From: Phialocephala subalpina
Taxonomy: Eukaryota > Ascomycota > Leotiomycetes > Helotiales > Mollisiaceae
DNA: 64,000 nucleotides
Assembly: GCA_900073065.1 (NCBI GenBank)
Contig: FJOG01000004.1
Span: forward strand, 2,013,604 to 2,077,603
Reading direction: 5' to 3'
Shown here in pieces: positions 22,304 through 32,499 of the stretch. Numbering within the stretch: the stretch's first letter is position 1; each line of letters starts with the position of its first letter. The translations under genes and the position numbers were made by a program. The notes under the pieces were generated by a model. That model was not told where the DNA came from. It did not search any database and worked only from the letters and a program-made list of their open reading frames with translations.

Positions 22304-24181
22304 CTAGGGTAGTGGTACCCTCCCTGCCAGCATATTTCTATCCTCCCAAAGCTTTTGTATCAGCTCTTCCGTCAAACGAATCCTGGGATCACCCCCTTGC
22401 TCTAGCCAAACCCTGGCGGGTGTAGGGACAAATGTGTCAAGACCTTCAAACTTTGCATATCCATTTAGTTTCAAGAAAGGATTTTGGGAAATTAGAATCA
22501 AGGTGATTTCCAACAAATCGGCAAATACATATGGTCGACTGGAAAGTTTATTCGCTCTTAACAACAAAGTCTGATATTGAAGAGTTGGTCTCGGTCTTTG
22601 AAACCTCTTGAATCATGTGGAGAAATGAACATATGCCACATACATACCTTCAAAGACTGCAAGTTTGCCAAGGAGTCTGGAAGGTTGTCCAGTCGGTTGC
22701 CGGTAAGATGCAGAGGTTTAAGTGTTGTAATTTGGGTGATCTTTCAATCGTATTCAGTATACCACGTTTAGGCCAAGCCTGATACGAGAAGACGTACACT
22801 ATTAGAAATTCTTTCAAGTTTGTTATAACTCAAGTTTAGATGTCGAAGCTTTGTGAAAGCCTTCTCTGGAACGGTAAAATCTCTCAATTGGTTGGATATC
22901 AATCCTAATCTAGGTAAAAGGAGTCAAATAAAGTTCATGGTGCTAACTTTGAGCTTGCGAGGGAGGGGGCCCCGGAAATATGATCCTGACGTTTCACTCA
23001 CCTTGAAATCTCGGTGCTATATTCGAAAGGCTCTACGGGGATAGTGCTGAGTTCCCGGCGCGATAGATCAAGGGTCAATTCCTTCGCTTCATCATCATCT
23101 TTCCTGAGCCAATCTATCTTCGCCTCGATGTAAGCTCGATGAGGAGGAGAAAGGCTGAGCAGTTAAGCATTAAGAGGAGAAGCCGTAGATACAACTATTG
23201 TGGCTTCCTCCTCACTTGACCCTTGCAAAGCGACATGTCGAACAGGTAATTGAACCTTGAAACTTTCTGAGGCGTCACAATTTGCCCATCTTTTTAGAAG
23301 ATTGATGAATAGTTCACGAGTGTCGCCAGGAGATTCCCCGTTCGTCCAAGTGGAAGCTCGATCTATCAAGTCCAGCCCGAGATTTGACGAGTCTGCTATG
23401 AGTATCGAGGCTCTGAAAGATTTTCGTTGACCCGATTTCCGAGACAGACTTTCTTCTATTTGAAAAGCACTGATGTGTGATCTGTATTTCTCTTCGGAAG
23501 TCGTTTCGCTCTCCGATTCTTCTTCTTCTAATGATTCTAAATCTTCGAGTTCGTCCTCAACACATTGTTGTGCGACGAGAAGACTGGCTGCAACTGATTC
23601 CATTTCCTCATCCTCGTGATTAATCTCTTGGGTCGAAGGAATGCCAGACAGCCTATACGATATTAGAGCGAGATAAATGTCTGTTGGAACATGGCGTCTT
23701 AAATGCACACCTCCTCGCCGTTATCTTGTATGCAAAATTCAGAGTCATCAACATCAGGCTGAGTGTAAGTTTCATAGACTCAAGCTCAGCACGTATCTTC
23801 TTCATCTTCAGCCTCTTAAACACCTACTTTATACACGCCACATGTCCTATAGTCGTCTGTTTTGGATCTTGATCTCCTTTCTGCGGAGTCTTCAGTTTAT
23901 CAATTACATCCTAAATCTCACCAAACAGTTCCTAGCATTGGTCAAGAATCTTTTTGCGTCGTGGCTATCGCGCTGATGGAGAATCGTGCTGATCGGGCTT
24001 TTTCTAGAGTTGAGGCTAATTGTTGTAGAACGGAACAAAACGTCGCAATATTCACGGCGACTTTCGTTACGTCGCCTTTTGCTGATCCGATGGTTGATCC
24101 GAGGGCATAGAGATGCATCGATATCTTGGCACCGCAAGCTGCAATGCCCACGATTGTGGCGATGGCTGCTAGTTCTGCCAT
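22304..24181 (-). pseudogene. Inactivated STAND-N-domain plus leucine-rich-repeat gene
   Basis: ATG at 24181 starts MAELAAIATIVGIAACGAKI, typical of the fungal N-terminal domain of STAND/NLR-type proteins. After a one-base frameshift (about 23950) the reading continues ILDQC, ELFGEI, DVIDKLKTPQKGD, then KIRAELESMKLTLSLMLMTL. A 58-nt intron then leads to a Glu-rich segment (EDELEDLESLEEEESESE). In-frame stops occur at 23932-23934, 23911-23913 and 23824-23826 (all TAG) and 23163-23165 (TAA). Further exons encode leucine-rich repeats (LTLDLSRRELSTIPVEPF, KLRHLNLSYNKLERI, HLTGNRLDNLPDSLANL) and end at 22304. Every stop can be reverted by one C-to-T or G-to-A transition. Splice sites look intact, so inactivation seems recent. 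Confidence 0.7.
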
Positions 24182-24790
24182 ACCAAAAGGGAATGAGCGA
24201 TCAGCTCATCTTAATGGAGAGAGCATCTGAAAAGTATTCATGAATTAAACAAGACTTTAAAAGGCGTATGTGAAGTATTTAAATGAGGCTGAAGCTGCGC
24301 TGCTTCGGTGGCTTGACCGACTGCACTTTTGATTGGCTACGACTTGCGCTGCCTGTGGTGGCGGAGGGCGACAGTATTGCAAACCTGAGCAATCAAGAGT
24401 TGGGAAAAAGAAAGGGGTGGGGGTGCATATAGCTCTCGGCCTCTCAACGTTGGAATTTTTGCTGAATATTCAACTGGAACGCGGAGCGCGTGCTACGGAC
24501 TGACTTCGAATGAACTTCAGGGGCTTTAGCGAGAATTTCACCGGCTCACGAACATTGACCCCAAAACTCACTTTTTAATGTCCCATTCTACTTTCGACAT
24601 TCAAAGTACCTCCCTGGTCCTAAGATATAAATTCCAGACATGTCTTCGACCTAGCGTGTTCCTAGGGCCCGTACCGCTTAAGTGTTCACGTGGACTTCGA
24701 ATTCTGAAGCTAGGGCAAAATCGCGTTCTCATCCGCCATTTACACAAGCGCGGAAGATCTTTTCTACAACACCATCTCACAACAACCATT

Positions 24791-24855
24791 CGATCCGTTG
24801 TGATCTCGATCACCTTTCAGTGAACTACTCAGCAGCTTTCAGCGATGTCGATCGC
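24791..24855 (+). repeat. Dispersed repeat (pair of 10355-10420)
   Basis: About 65 bp, centred on CAGTGAACTACTCAGCAGCT, resembles 10355-10420 with mostly transition differences. It sits about 50 bp from the left inverted repeat of the AT-rich element. Confidence 0.55.
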
Positions 24856-24906
24856 ATTCATCCTGCGTGAGTTAGCCCAAAACCTGCCTGCCACCTTTGC
24901 TGTTCT

Positions 24907-25344
24907 ACACCGATCTATTCGCCAAACGTTTTACTCGCCAAATATTTAATAATCTTTTAATGAATCCTTTAATAACGTATTTTTAATATATTTATTTATT
25001 TTATTTTTAAATTCATATATAAATCTACTAAATAGTTTTAAATTTATTAAAAAAATATAGCTTTTTCATTTATTTATAAAATAATATATAAATTTTTTAA
25101 ATTTTTTAAATTTTAGAATATCTTTTTAATTTAAGAGTTTTTAAAATAATTTCTTTCTTATTTAAATAACTATTATTAATAGTCTACAAAATTTTAAGTG
25201 GATTATTTTTAATTGATTTTTAATAAATAGTAGAAAATGGGGAGTTTAGAAAAATAAGCAAGGCGCTCGGACGAGAAACTGCCCTAGATTTGGTGACTAA
25301 GACATTCTATTGGCCAATAGATCATTTGGCGAATGGATCGGTGC
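24907..25344. mobile_element. AT-rich element with terminal inverted repeats (MITE-like)
   Basis: The left end ACACCGATCTATTCGCCAAA matches the reverse complement of the right end (GCACCGATCCATTCGCCAAA) over about 22 bp with a few differences. Between them lie about 390 bp of extremely AT-rich sequence with no coding capacity. GTTCT occurs just outside both ends and may be a target-site duplication. The shape is that of a short non-autonomous DNA element. The AT bias inside, beside normal GC outside, is what repeat-induced point mutation would leave. No transposase is present. Confidence 0.6.
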
Positions 25345-25421
25345 AGTTCTAATTATAATCCTTTCCTAGTTCACGCCATGACTGCTATCGATCCAACGAT
25401 AAGGTAAAGTTAAGACAAGGT

Positions 25422-25497
25422 GGAGTTTGGAAGGATGATGGCGAAAGACACTTTCAGACTCATGATAATTCCCTTTGTCATCATCCTTCCAAACTCC
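25422..25497. repeat. 25-bp hairpin-forming inverted repeat
   Basis: GGAGTTTGGAAGGATGATG at 25422 is repeated in reverse complement ending at 25497. The arms are about 25 bp with one or two mismatches, separated by about 25 bp. It could fold into a strong RNA or DNA hairpin. It lies about 360 bp before the PAZ-like fragment, on no recognised gene. Confidence 0.6.
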
Positions 25498-25855
25498 TAC
25501 TTCGCTAAACATCGTGTGGCGCGGGCGCAAGCAAAAGCAGGTCGGGGGAGGAAAATGAGGAGGATGAGGAGGAGCGGAGCGGATACAGCGTACGGAGAGC
25601 TTGTTCAACAACTGTCCCAAGGTATGCATTTCAAGATTTTCTTCGCGTCACAAATTCCTCAACCTTTACACTCACCTAACAATCGCTAAGATAACCATAG
25701 ATCAGTTCCAATTTATCACCATGCTCCCTACCTGCCAATTTCGATGCTCTCCAAGAGCTTCTTCGACCCTGAGAGCCTCTTTTGTCTCTCAAGCAACTCT
25801 GTTCGTCCAAGCTCCCTCACCACCGCTGACCTCGAACTGACAACTCCAAGACAAC

Positions 25856-26184
25856 ATGCAGTATGCCATCAAGAAGTTTACCTTCGACGCCAAGGAGGGA
25901 GGTGCTCACTCCAAGAACATTTTCTTCAAGTATAAGAGCCGTCAAAACAACACTAAGGAGGACATCAGCGTCTATGAGTACTTCCGCCGTACTTACATCA
26001 CCATTTAGATGTGGGACCTTCCACTCCCAAGGCTTCGCTGCAAATCCTCAAACTGCTTCTCTGGCTCCAGCTCACGTACGCCCGACCCCTCTTCTATCAT
26101 AAGCTAAGCTAACTATTCTAGTGCCAGCAGACATGGGGACGCGTATCTGGTTTCACGATATAGATTGTTTATAGTTAGACATGC
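25856..26184 (+). pseudogene. Argonaute/PAZ-like fragment, broken by stop and gap
   Basis: ATG at 25856 opens a 50-codon frame reading KKFTFDAKEGGAHSKNIFFK and then DISVYEYFRRTYITI. It stops at TAG 26006-26008 and continues in frame with MWDLPL. This order resembles the PAZ region of fungal Argonautes (EGG...FKYK, SVYEYF..TY, I-Q-MWDLPL), where Gln is expected at the stop, so a CAG-to-TAG change is likely. A GTACGC donor near 26077 and CTAAC...CTATTCTAG near 26122 look like the next intron. The gap at 26185 removes the rest. There is no room upstream for the N-terminal domains, so it is a fragment even before the stop. The assignment rests on motif recognition only. Confidence 0.45.
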
Positions 26185-26860
26185 NNNNNNNNNNNNNNNN
26201 NNNNNNNNNNNNNNNNNNNNNNNNNNNNNNNNNNNNNNNNNNNNNNNNNNNNNNNNNNNNNNNNNNNNNNNNNNNNNNNNNNNNNNNNNNNNNNNNNNNN
26301 NNNNNNNNNNNNNNNNNNNNNNNNNNNNNNNNNNNNNNNNNNNNNNNNNNNNNNNNNNNNNNNNNNNNNNNNNNNNNNNNNNNNNNNNNNNNNNNNNNNN
26401 NNNNNNNNNNNNNNNNNNNNNNNNNNNNNNNNNNNNNNNNNNNNNNNNNNNNNNNNNNNNNNNNNNNNNNNNNNNNNNNNNNNNNNNNNNNNNNNNNNNN
26501 NNNNNNNNNNNNNNNNNNNNNNNNNNNNNNNNNNNNNNNNNNNNNNNNNNNNNNNNNNNNNNNNNNNNNNNNNNNNNNNNNNNNNNNNNNNNNNNNNNNN
26601 NNNNNNNNNNNNNNNNNNNNNNNNNNNNNNNNNNNNNNNNNNNNNNNNNNNNNNNNNNNNNNNNNNNNNNNNNNNNNNNNNNNNNNNNNNNNNNNNNNNN
26701 NNNNNNNNNNNNNNNNNNNNNNNNNNNNNNNNNNNNNNNNNNNNNNNNNNNNNNNNNNNNNNNNNNNNNNNNNNNNNNNNNNNNNNNNNNNNNNNNNNNN
26801 NNNNNNNNNNNNNNNNNNNNNNNNNNNNNNNNNNNNNNNNNNNNNNNNNNNNNNNNNNNN
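26185..26860. other. Assembly gap (676 N)
   Basis: Run of undetermined bases within the decay zone, directly after the Argonaute-like fragment. Confidence 0.99.
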
Positions 26861-27889
26861 GTTGCCTAATCTTTAAAACAAGCATATTGGGATCGTGGTG
26901 GGGCGGAGGAATAGGGGTGCGGCAGGCAGCAAAATGTCTACCACACCGCAAGGCCAAGCCAATATGATACTCGGACATCGCGAAAATTCAGAGTTTAGTG
27001 CTCTGGTAGGTACACGGAGGAAGGGATTCAGCCTGAGGGCTTTAAGTCATTTAGCGCACTTCCTCCACCGACAATAATAATGAACGGAGTTGCTGTGGGT
27101 GACGTTAAATATGACCTATCTTACCAGCTCTGCTCCAGCTTCTAAGCAACCCAATATGGAGAAGTGTATATTTTCTGCATGTAGAAGTATGAGATATGTA
27201 AATCAATACGACTCAAAAATTTCTCAGTGGTTCTTGGTGATCTCACCCTCTCGAAGGAAACCGAAATTCAGCAGGAAAAGTCACGCAAAGATATAGTGAA
27301 GAAGGTTTGTGAAAGCTTCTCTTGTAATTATTCTACAGTAAATGGACAGGGTCCCTACCTCTCAGACTCTCAGGCCCAGACACCCTGCGGCAACATCCAA
27401 GTACATTTAGTCGTTTACTCCCAAATCCCAAATCCTCCACACATCACTCAACTTCTCATCCACGGACGGAATCATTCCTTCCACGATCGAATCGACCAAT
27501 GTTGTACTGGATTTCTAATTCTTTCGATCGGAGGAGGACATGGAAGTGATCGATCATAAACTTGAGCCTTTGTCTGCTCCTGGGTTCCGTTAGACTCTGC
27601 TTACTTTTCTTGCTTAATGGGACATACCTCGTTACCCAAAGTTCAGTTGCCCGTGTAAAGCGCTTTCGCCGAATCGAGTTGTTTGGGAATGCAGCTCAAA
27701 ATAGAGACCAATCTCTCCAACACCCTAATACTCCAAGGCCGACCACGCAATTAACTTTCGCGCTAATTACAGCCCAAGCTGATTTTGCCCTCATCTTGTA
27801 TCGAATACCCGCAAGGTCGAAGACTCGAAGAGAAGATCGAGAGATGTTACAATGGGCAATCTGCAGCTGTCCCCTTTCACTCTACTAGA
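26861..27889. other. Gene-poor degenerate sequence
   Basis: No gene, family motif or repeat could be supported. Only short frames are present. Confidence 0.4.
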
Positions 27890-27989
27890 CTTACCCGGCC
27901 TCCACCGCGGGTGCCTGGCGGACAAGAATCATATCCTCGTGCGTTGCAATATGATCGCATTTGGCGGCACGCAGTCCCTAAGACTGGGT

Positions 27990-28570
27990 ATTTGTCGAAC
28001 TCAGCCCGCAGACACCATATCTGCCACCACCGCCTTATTGGCCGCCATATCCACCACGGTCACCACCGATTGTCTCTAGTTATTATTCGAGTATCAAACG
28101 AAAAGAGTGGAGGCTTACCGTGGCCAACATTATACCCTAGACACTCGAGGGTAAGCTTGAACCGGTATTCGTCTCAGGACGTGACCGATGAAAAGTATCC
28201 TCCTCCTGCGGAGCATTGACTTGGGCTTGGAGTTACCGGCTGGGGGCAGAGTAGTGCCCTAAGCACTGGATGTACCATACTACTATGTCCACTGTCTATC
28301 GCCATACTTTTTGCCAGTGTGCGAAGGTAAGGGCCGAAATCTCTGGGAGCTTGAGGTGTAAAAGGGACAATTCGCGGATGGTCTGGGCCCAACTCCGCAC
28401 TCTCCTTGCGAGCGTTGAGTCGTTTGCGGAGATAGGGGACATACTGGATAGAAGTTTCGTGGATTTACTTGATCATCTGAGCTCCACAGAGTCATGCTCC
28501 CTGGCTTCGTCAACCGGGATAGTACGACCACCGAACTTGATCCTGTTCATTGCATTGATGGCAGTCCATC
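27990..28570 (-). pseudogene. Decayed glycine-rich RRM gene, copy 3
   Basis: At 28566-28510 the minus strand reads WTAINAMNRIKFGGRTIPVDEAR, which corresponds to the C-terminal third of an RRM (AI-AMN...GRTI-V-EA). At about 28065-28020 it reads GGDRGGYGGQ, a TAA at 28035-28037, then GGGGRYG, the Gly/Arg-rich tail expected after such an RRM. The stop is a possible CAA-to-TAA change. About 450 bp of non-matching sequence separates the two parts and could be an intron or insertion. With copies 1 and 2 this makes at least three decayed copies of one family in the window. Confidence 0.5.
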
Positions 28571-28621
28571 ATTCTGAATCTCCCCGCCTCTCCAGGAAGA
28601 ACAGAAGTGGTAAGAGCCCCC

Positions 28622-28679
28622 CATCCCTAACACCGAGCAGAGCGTGTAGCTCGCCAGAGAAACCGCTTCCATAGACCAC
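28622..28679 (-). repeat. Dispersed repeat, copy B
   Basis: Reverse complement is closely similar to 6501-6558. It lies just upstream of RRM relic copy 3 on the same strand. Confidence 0.55.
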
Positions 28680-30148
28680 GAACCACTGCTGCCATGTTTG
28701 TTGTAGAGGTCAGCTAGAGTGTTTCCATCGAAAAGGTTTGCCAGGAAAGAAGCCCAAACTAGCAGCAAGGAGAACGAGTGTGCACAGCGGTATCGACATC
28801 TATTAACATATCATGTTAGCTGCCTCTCTTTCGTTGCTCTCTCAAGAGCAACGAGATATGAAAACTCACCACGGTTATCCTCCTTCTTGTCCTCTAAATC
28901 CGGAGATGCTTGCGGGCCTAGGAGTGTACGTTGCAAAGCATCTGCGGGAGCAAATCAAGGTAAACAGCCTCTAGTCGAAAGAACAATGTAGATAAGGGAA
29001 GCCGAAGAATCTACAACTCAGTCAGCGATCTCCTTCTCTTCAAGCTGCCAGTGATCTGCTAACATATGAGAAATTGCCGGTCCATTCAGAACTTCTATTG
29101 AATTGAGGGACATCGTGAGACCCTCGGTCGGACGACTGAAAGGACTGTACGAACGTTGGAGAACGACGAATGAAGACCACGAAGCGTGCGAATCAATTCA
29201 CAGAAGCAGCTGGACAGCAGCGAGAGATAGAGTTGTAGTGCATTAGGTAGTGCACCGAGATAGCTTAATTTTACCCTACTGATGACCGTCACCGCAGTGG
29301 TAATTCAGTTTAATTCGAGAGGAGCTGCTAATCCAGAGGGAATCTAACTGTCATGTCAGCGAGATTCACATCGAAGAGTAAAGGCAAAAAGGGAATGGAG
29401 ACTTACAGGGGTATCTGCAGATACTGCAGACTTCAGTCGGCAAGAAAGCCCCAAGAGGTGTCGGAGACGCGATCCACGTGAAGGACGCGGTCAGCAGGAG
29501 ACACTTGACAGACCAGGACTTTCTTCGAAGGTGAAAAGCAATCAACATCGAATATTGGGCTCAGTCTCATCTTACCTAAGTGACCTGGAGTCGCAGGTGA
29601 TATTCGAAGCATGTCTGGTGTTGAAGTCATGATAACGAGGAGGTAGCGATCTGCCGCGATCAACTTCAGCATCGGCGCTAGTTTGGTCCTGAACCCCACC
29701 TCTTTCCCCAGCCTAGCCATTCTCATGTGCCATTCCTTCCTGCAAAGTTAGACCTACGTGGTTGTTCGTGCCTTCCTTACAGAAGCCATTATAAGCTTCA
29801 GAGCTACGAAATCTTCAAGTCATTGGGAGCTCTTGCTCACGCGTACAAGTTGCCGGGTAATTTCCAGCATCAGAAGCAGCATTGGCACTGAAAAGCAGTT
29901 GAGCACAGAAGGTATAAATGCGAAGTGCAGAAAAAGCAGAAAAAGCAGAAAAAGTACAACCGTTCATCCATTTTTGTATCAAGACTTTTGGGGTATTTGA
30001 GAATCTAGTTTAGTACGCCGCCGCTCCAAATTCAAATAGCGTCCCGTATCGACAACGCTTCCAACATCTCATCCTAACCTTTTCCAATATCTGGGAAGGG
30101 CCGTGAGAATGAAATCTTTGAGATATATGCCACATATCTAATGCCATA
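28680..30148. other. Gene-poor degenerate sequence
   Basis: No intact gene is visible. A short perfect AAAAAGCAG triplet repeat is present at about 29925-29955. The last few hundred bases hold the 3' flank of MTD1. Confidence 0.4.
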
Positions 30149-31856
30149 TCACGCAGAAGTTCCATTCTTCCTCTTGAAGCTCTCATCAAGGGCAAGCAAT
30201 AACTTATCTAACTCTTCCTGTTTGCCGGTTTGTTCCTTGATTGTAAGTTCTGGCAACTGCTTCCAGAGAGCCTCAAGCTGTGCTGTCGAACGTTGCGTTT
30301 CTTCCTTGTCTTCTGCTGTTTGTTCTGAAACTGTAGGGGTAACGGCAACTGCTGGCACTGCAGACTCGTCCGAAGCACTTAGATAGCCGGCTGTAGTCAA
30401 TTTCTCAACGATTGACTCTGCTGCTTCTATCCGAACACCGTGGAGTGCGCAGACGTCGATCGATCTTCGTGCTTGTCTAGCAATGTGCTTGTATGATTCT
30501 CGCATGTCGCGATTGTGACAGAGTCTCTGAAAAAATTGTCAGTACTTGCTGTCTAGCAAAGGGTAGCATCTCTATATTAGTCGAGATGACTTACAAGTAG
30601 ATTTCTCAGCAATACAGCAATGGTAACCTTGCCGATGGTTGGGACGTATATGCTCGCATGCTCCTTCACAGCCGCAGCCTCAAGGTTCTTGTCACTTGAG
30701 AAGTTGACACAGATTGCTCCATCTCTGAGCTTAGACACATCTACCTTATATGACTTGCTTGGTACACCTGAGATGACCACATCGCTAAGCGGTAAGCAGT
30801 CCTCCAACTTCATATCCGTGACCGTGACTTCGTGCTTGTGTTTTTTGAGTCCTCGTCCGCGAGTAAAGATTTGGACGCCATCCAGGTCGACAGAGTAGAC
30901 TTTCGCGCCATCATTGGCAAGAAGGGCAGCCAGCGGACGACCAACAACTTCAGAACGATTGATGACTGTTATCGTCTTTCCAAATAACCGATTCCCGTAG
31001 GGCATGATTGTGTTATAGACTTGCAGGTACTCGAGAATCTTGACGACAGCAAGAGGTGTACAAGGAAGAATGGACTTCTGGCCACACATGGGAACATCGA
31101 GGAATCGGATATTCTGGTACATGTTGAAGATGTACTTATGGCTCAGGCCCTCGACGTCCTTCTCCAATGCTACCAACTGCTGAATGTATTGATCTTGTCG
31201 AGGACTTGGGAAGATGGGATAGTAGACGATTATGCCGTGGACACTCTTGTCTGTATTTGCTGCAAAGATGGATTCTTCGATATCTGCTTTCGAGACAATT
31301 CGGAGGTCGAAGTCGAAGCCACTGCAGATAGTGTTAGTAGGTTTCTAGTAGAGAACGCGACGGGATCTGAAGTGAAATAGCAATCCTGAAAGAAAACAGC
31401 AAGCAGCAGTAGAACGCAACATAGCTCCCACATTTGTGCTTTCAGACAACATTTTCAGCGTCCATAGACCTCCTTCAAGCAGCAATCTGCTCCGTGCCGA
31501 AGTTCTACTTGGGTGTCTTTGCTGAGAAAGGTATAGCTCAAGGAGAACAGCCCATGAACGTGCAAGGTATAGGAAATGCAGGTAGGTCGGAATGTTGTCT
31601 TCGAAGCTGACCAAAGTGTTAGATATACTTACTTCTCCTTGCAGGTTTTCGCAGAGTACTCGGCGTATGTCTTCGCATGCTCATCCTCATTTGCCAGAAT
31701 TCCAACCAGCTTCGGTTTATATTCGAGAAGCGCCAGATCCTTTGCGACCTCTGCGAGTAGACTTTTCGCAATTGTGGGAGCAGTAACAACCTTGCATTGC
31801 GACTCGGGAGTACCATTAGGGAGCTTCAGGGTATTCGATTGTTGGATTGACGCCAT
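30149..31856 (-). CDS. MTD1: NAD-dependent methylenetetrahydrofolate dehydrogenase
   Basis: Modelled exons are complement(30149-30526, 30595-31321, 31633-31856), all in phase. The first intron is about 310 nt, long for this window. The core (residues 1-317) has the FolD-type layout: KLVGILANEDEHAKTYAEYS, GIIVYYPIFP, MCGQKSILPCTPLAVVKIL and a Rossmann part INRSEVVGRPLAALLAND, then VVISGVPSKSYKVD and YVPTIGKVTIAVLLRNLL. It oxidises 5,10-methylene-THF to methenyl-THF in the cytosol for purine synthesis. The last exon adds about 125 residues (RLCHNRDMRESYKHIARQ..., Glu/Gln-rich end) not expected from the roughly 320-residue yeast enzyme. Without the last splice the frame would stop five codons later, at 322 residues. 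The last exon could instead be a separate small gene. Confidence 0.85.
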
Positions 31857-32499
31857 TGTGCTATTGTATGGCAATATAATGCTTGCAAACGAGCTTGATG
31901 CTAATGAGAAGTACCAAGCGTCTAGAGATAGCAAACAATGTTCCTGCAAGCTGGCTCAAGCAAATGCAAATATTTTTCAAGGGGTTAAAAACGCCGGGTC
32001 CAAACCCCTCCATCCGATAAGCGATAAGACCCCACGCCGATTACCGCTGCCCCTGATCCTCACCATTATTTGAGAGCTTTGGTCTAAGGTATTAAAATAT
32101 TGCGCAAAATGAATTGAGACATAGCTTGGACACTGCTTAACGTTATCGCAATGGAAGCAGCTATCCTTAGTGCAAACGTTTTAAGGGTTATAATATCTTA
32201 CTGGCAAACACTCGTAAGCTATAATATGCTTCAATTACATGTATCTCCTTTGTTCCAGCCTCTAGAGTTACACCTGAGAATTTGAATGGAACATCTATTA
32301 GCCTTTATCATTCCAATTGCACAGTAGACAGCCATTTCATTTTCCAGATAATGATATATACCATAGAAGACATCACATCCGGATGAAGTTCGGGGCCGGA
32401 CATCAAAAGATAGCCGAGTCCATTTATCCGAGGGTTTCGCTTAACACCGAGAGTAGCGTCACGCTTTAAATCCGGATCTACTTCACCGCCTCTGGCAGT
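31857..32499. promoter_or_regulatory. Upstream region of MTD1
   Basis: Non-coding spacer containing the MTD1 promoter. An in-frame upstream Met exists at 31949 (it would extend the N terminus by 31 residues), but the start at 31856 begins the conserved-looking sequence. Confidence 0.45.

Noticed and set aside
23147..23220. Intron spanning the TAA at 23163 in the LRR relic
   Set aside because: No donor gives the right phase with a normal-length intron, while reading straight through with Gln at the stop keeps the frame on both sides.
26165..26978. Long open frames around 26.2-26.9 kb
   Set aside because: Same artefact of the second gap.
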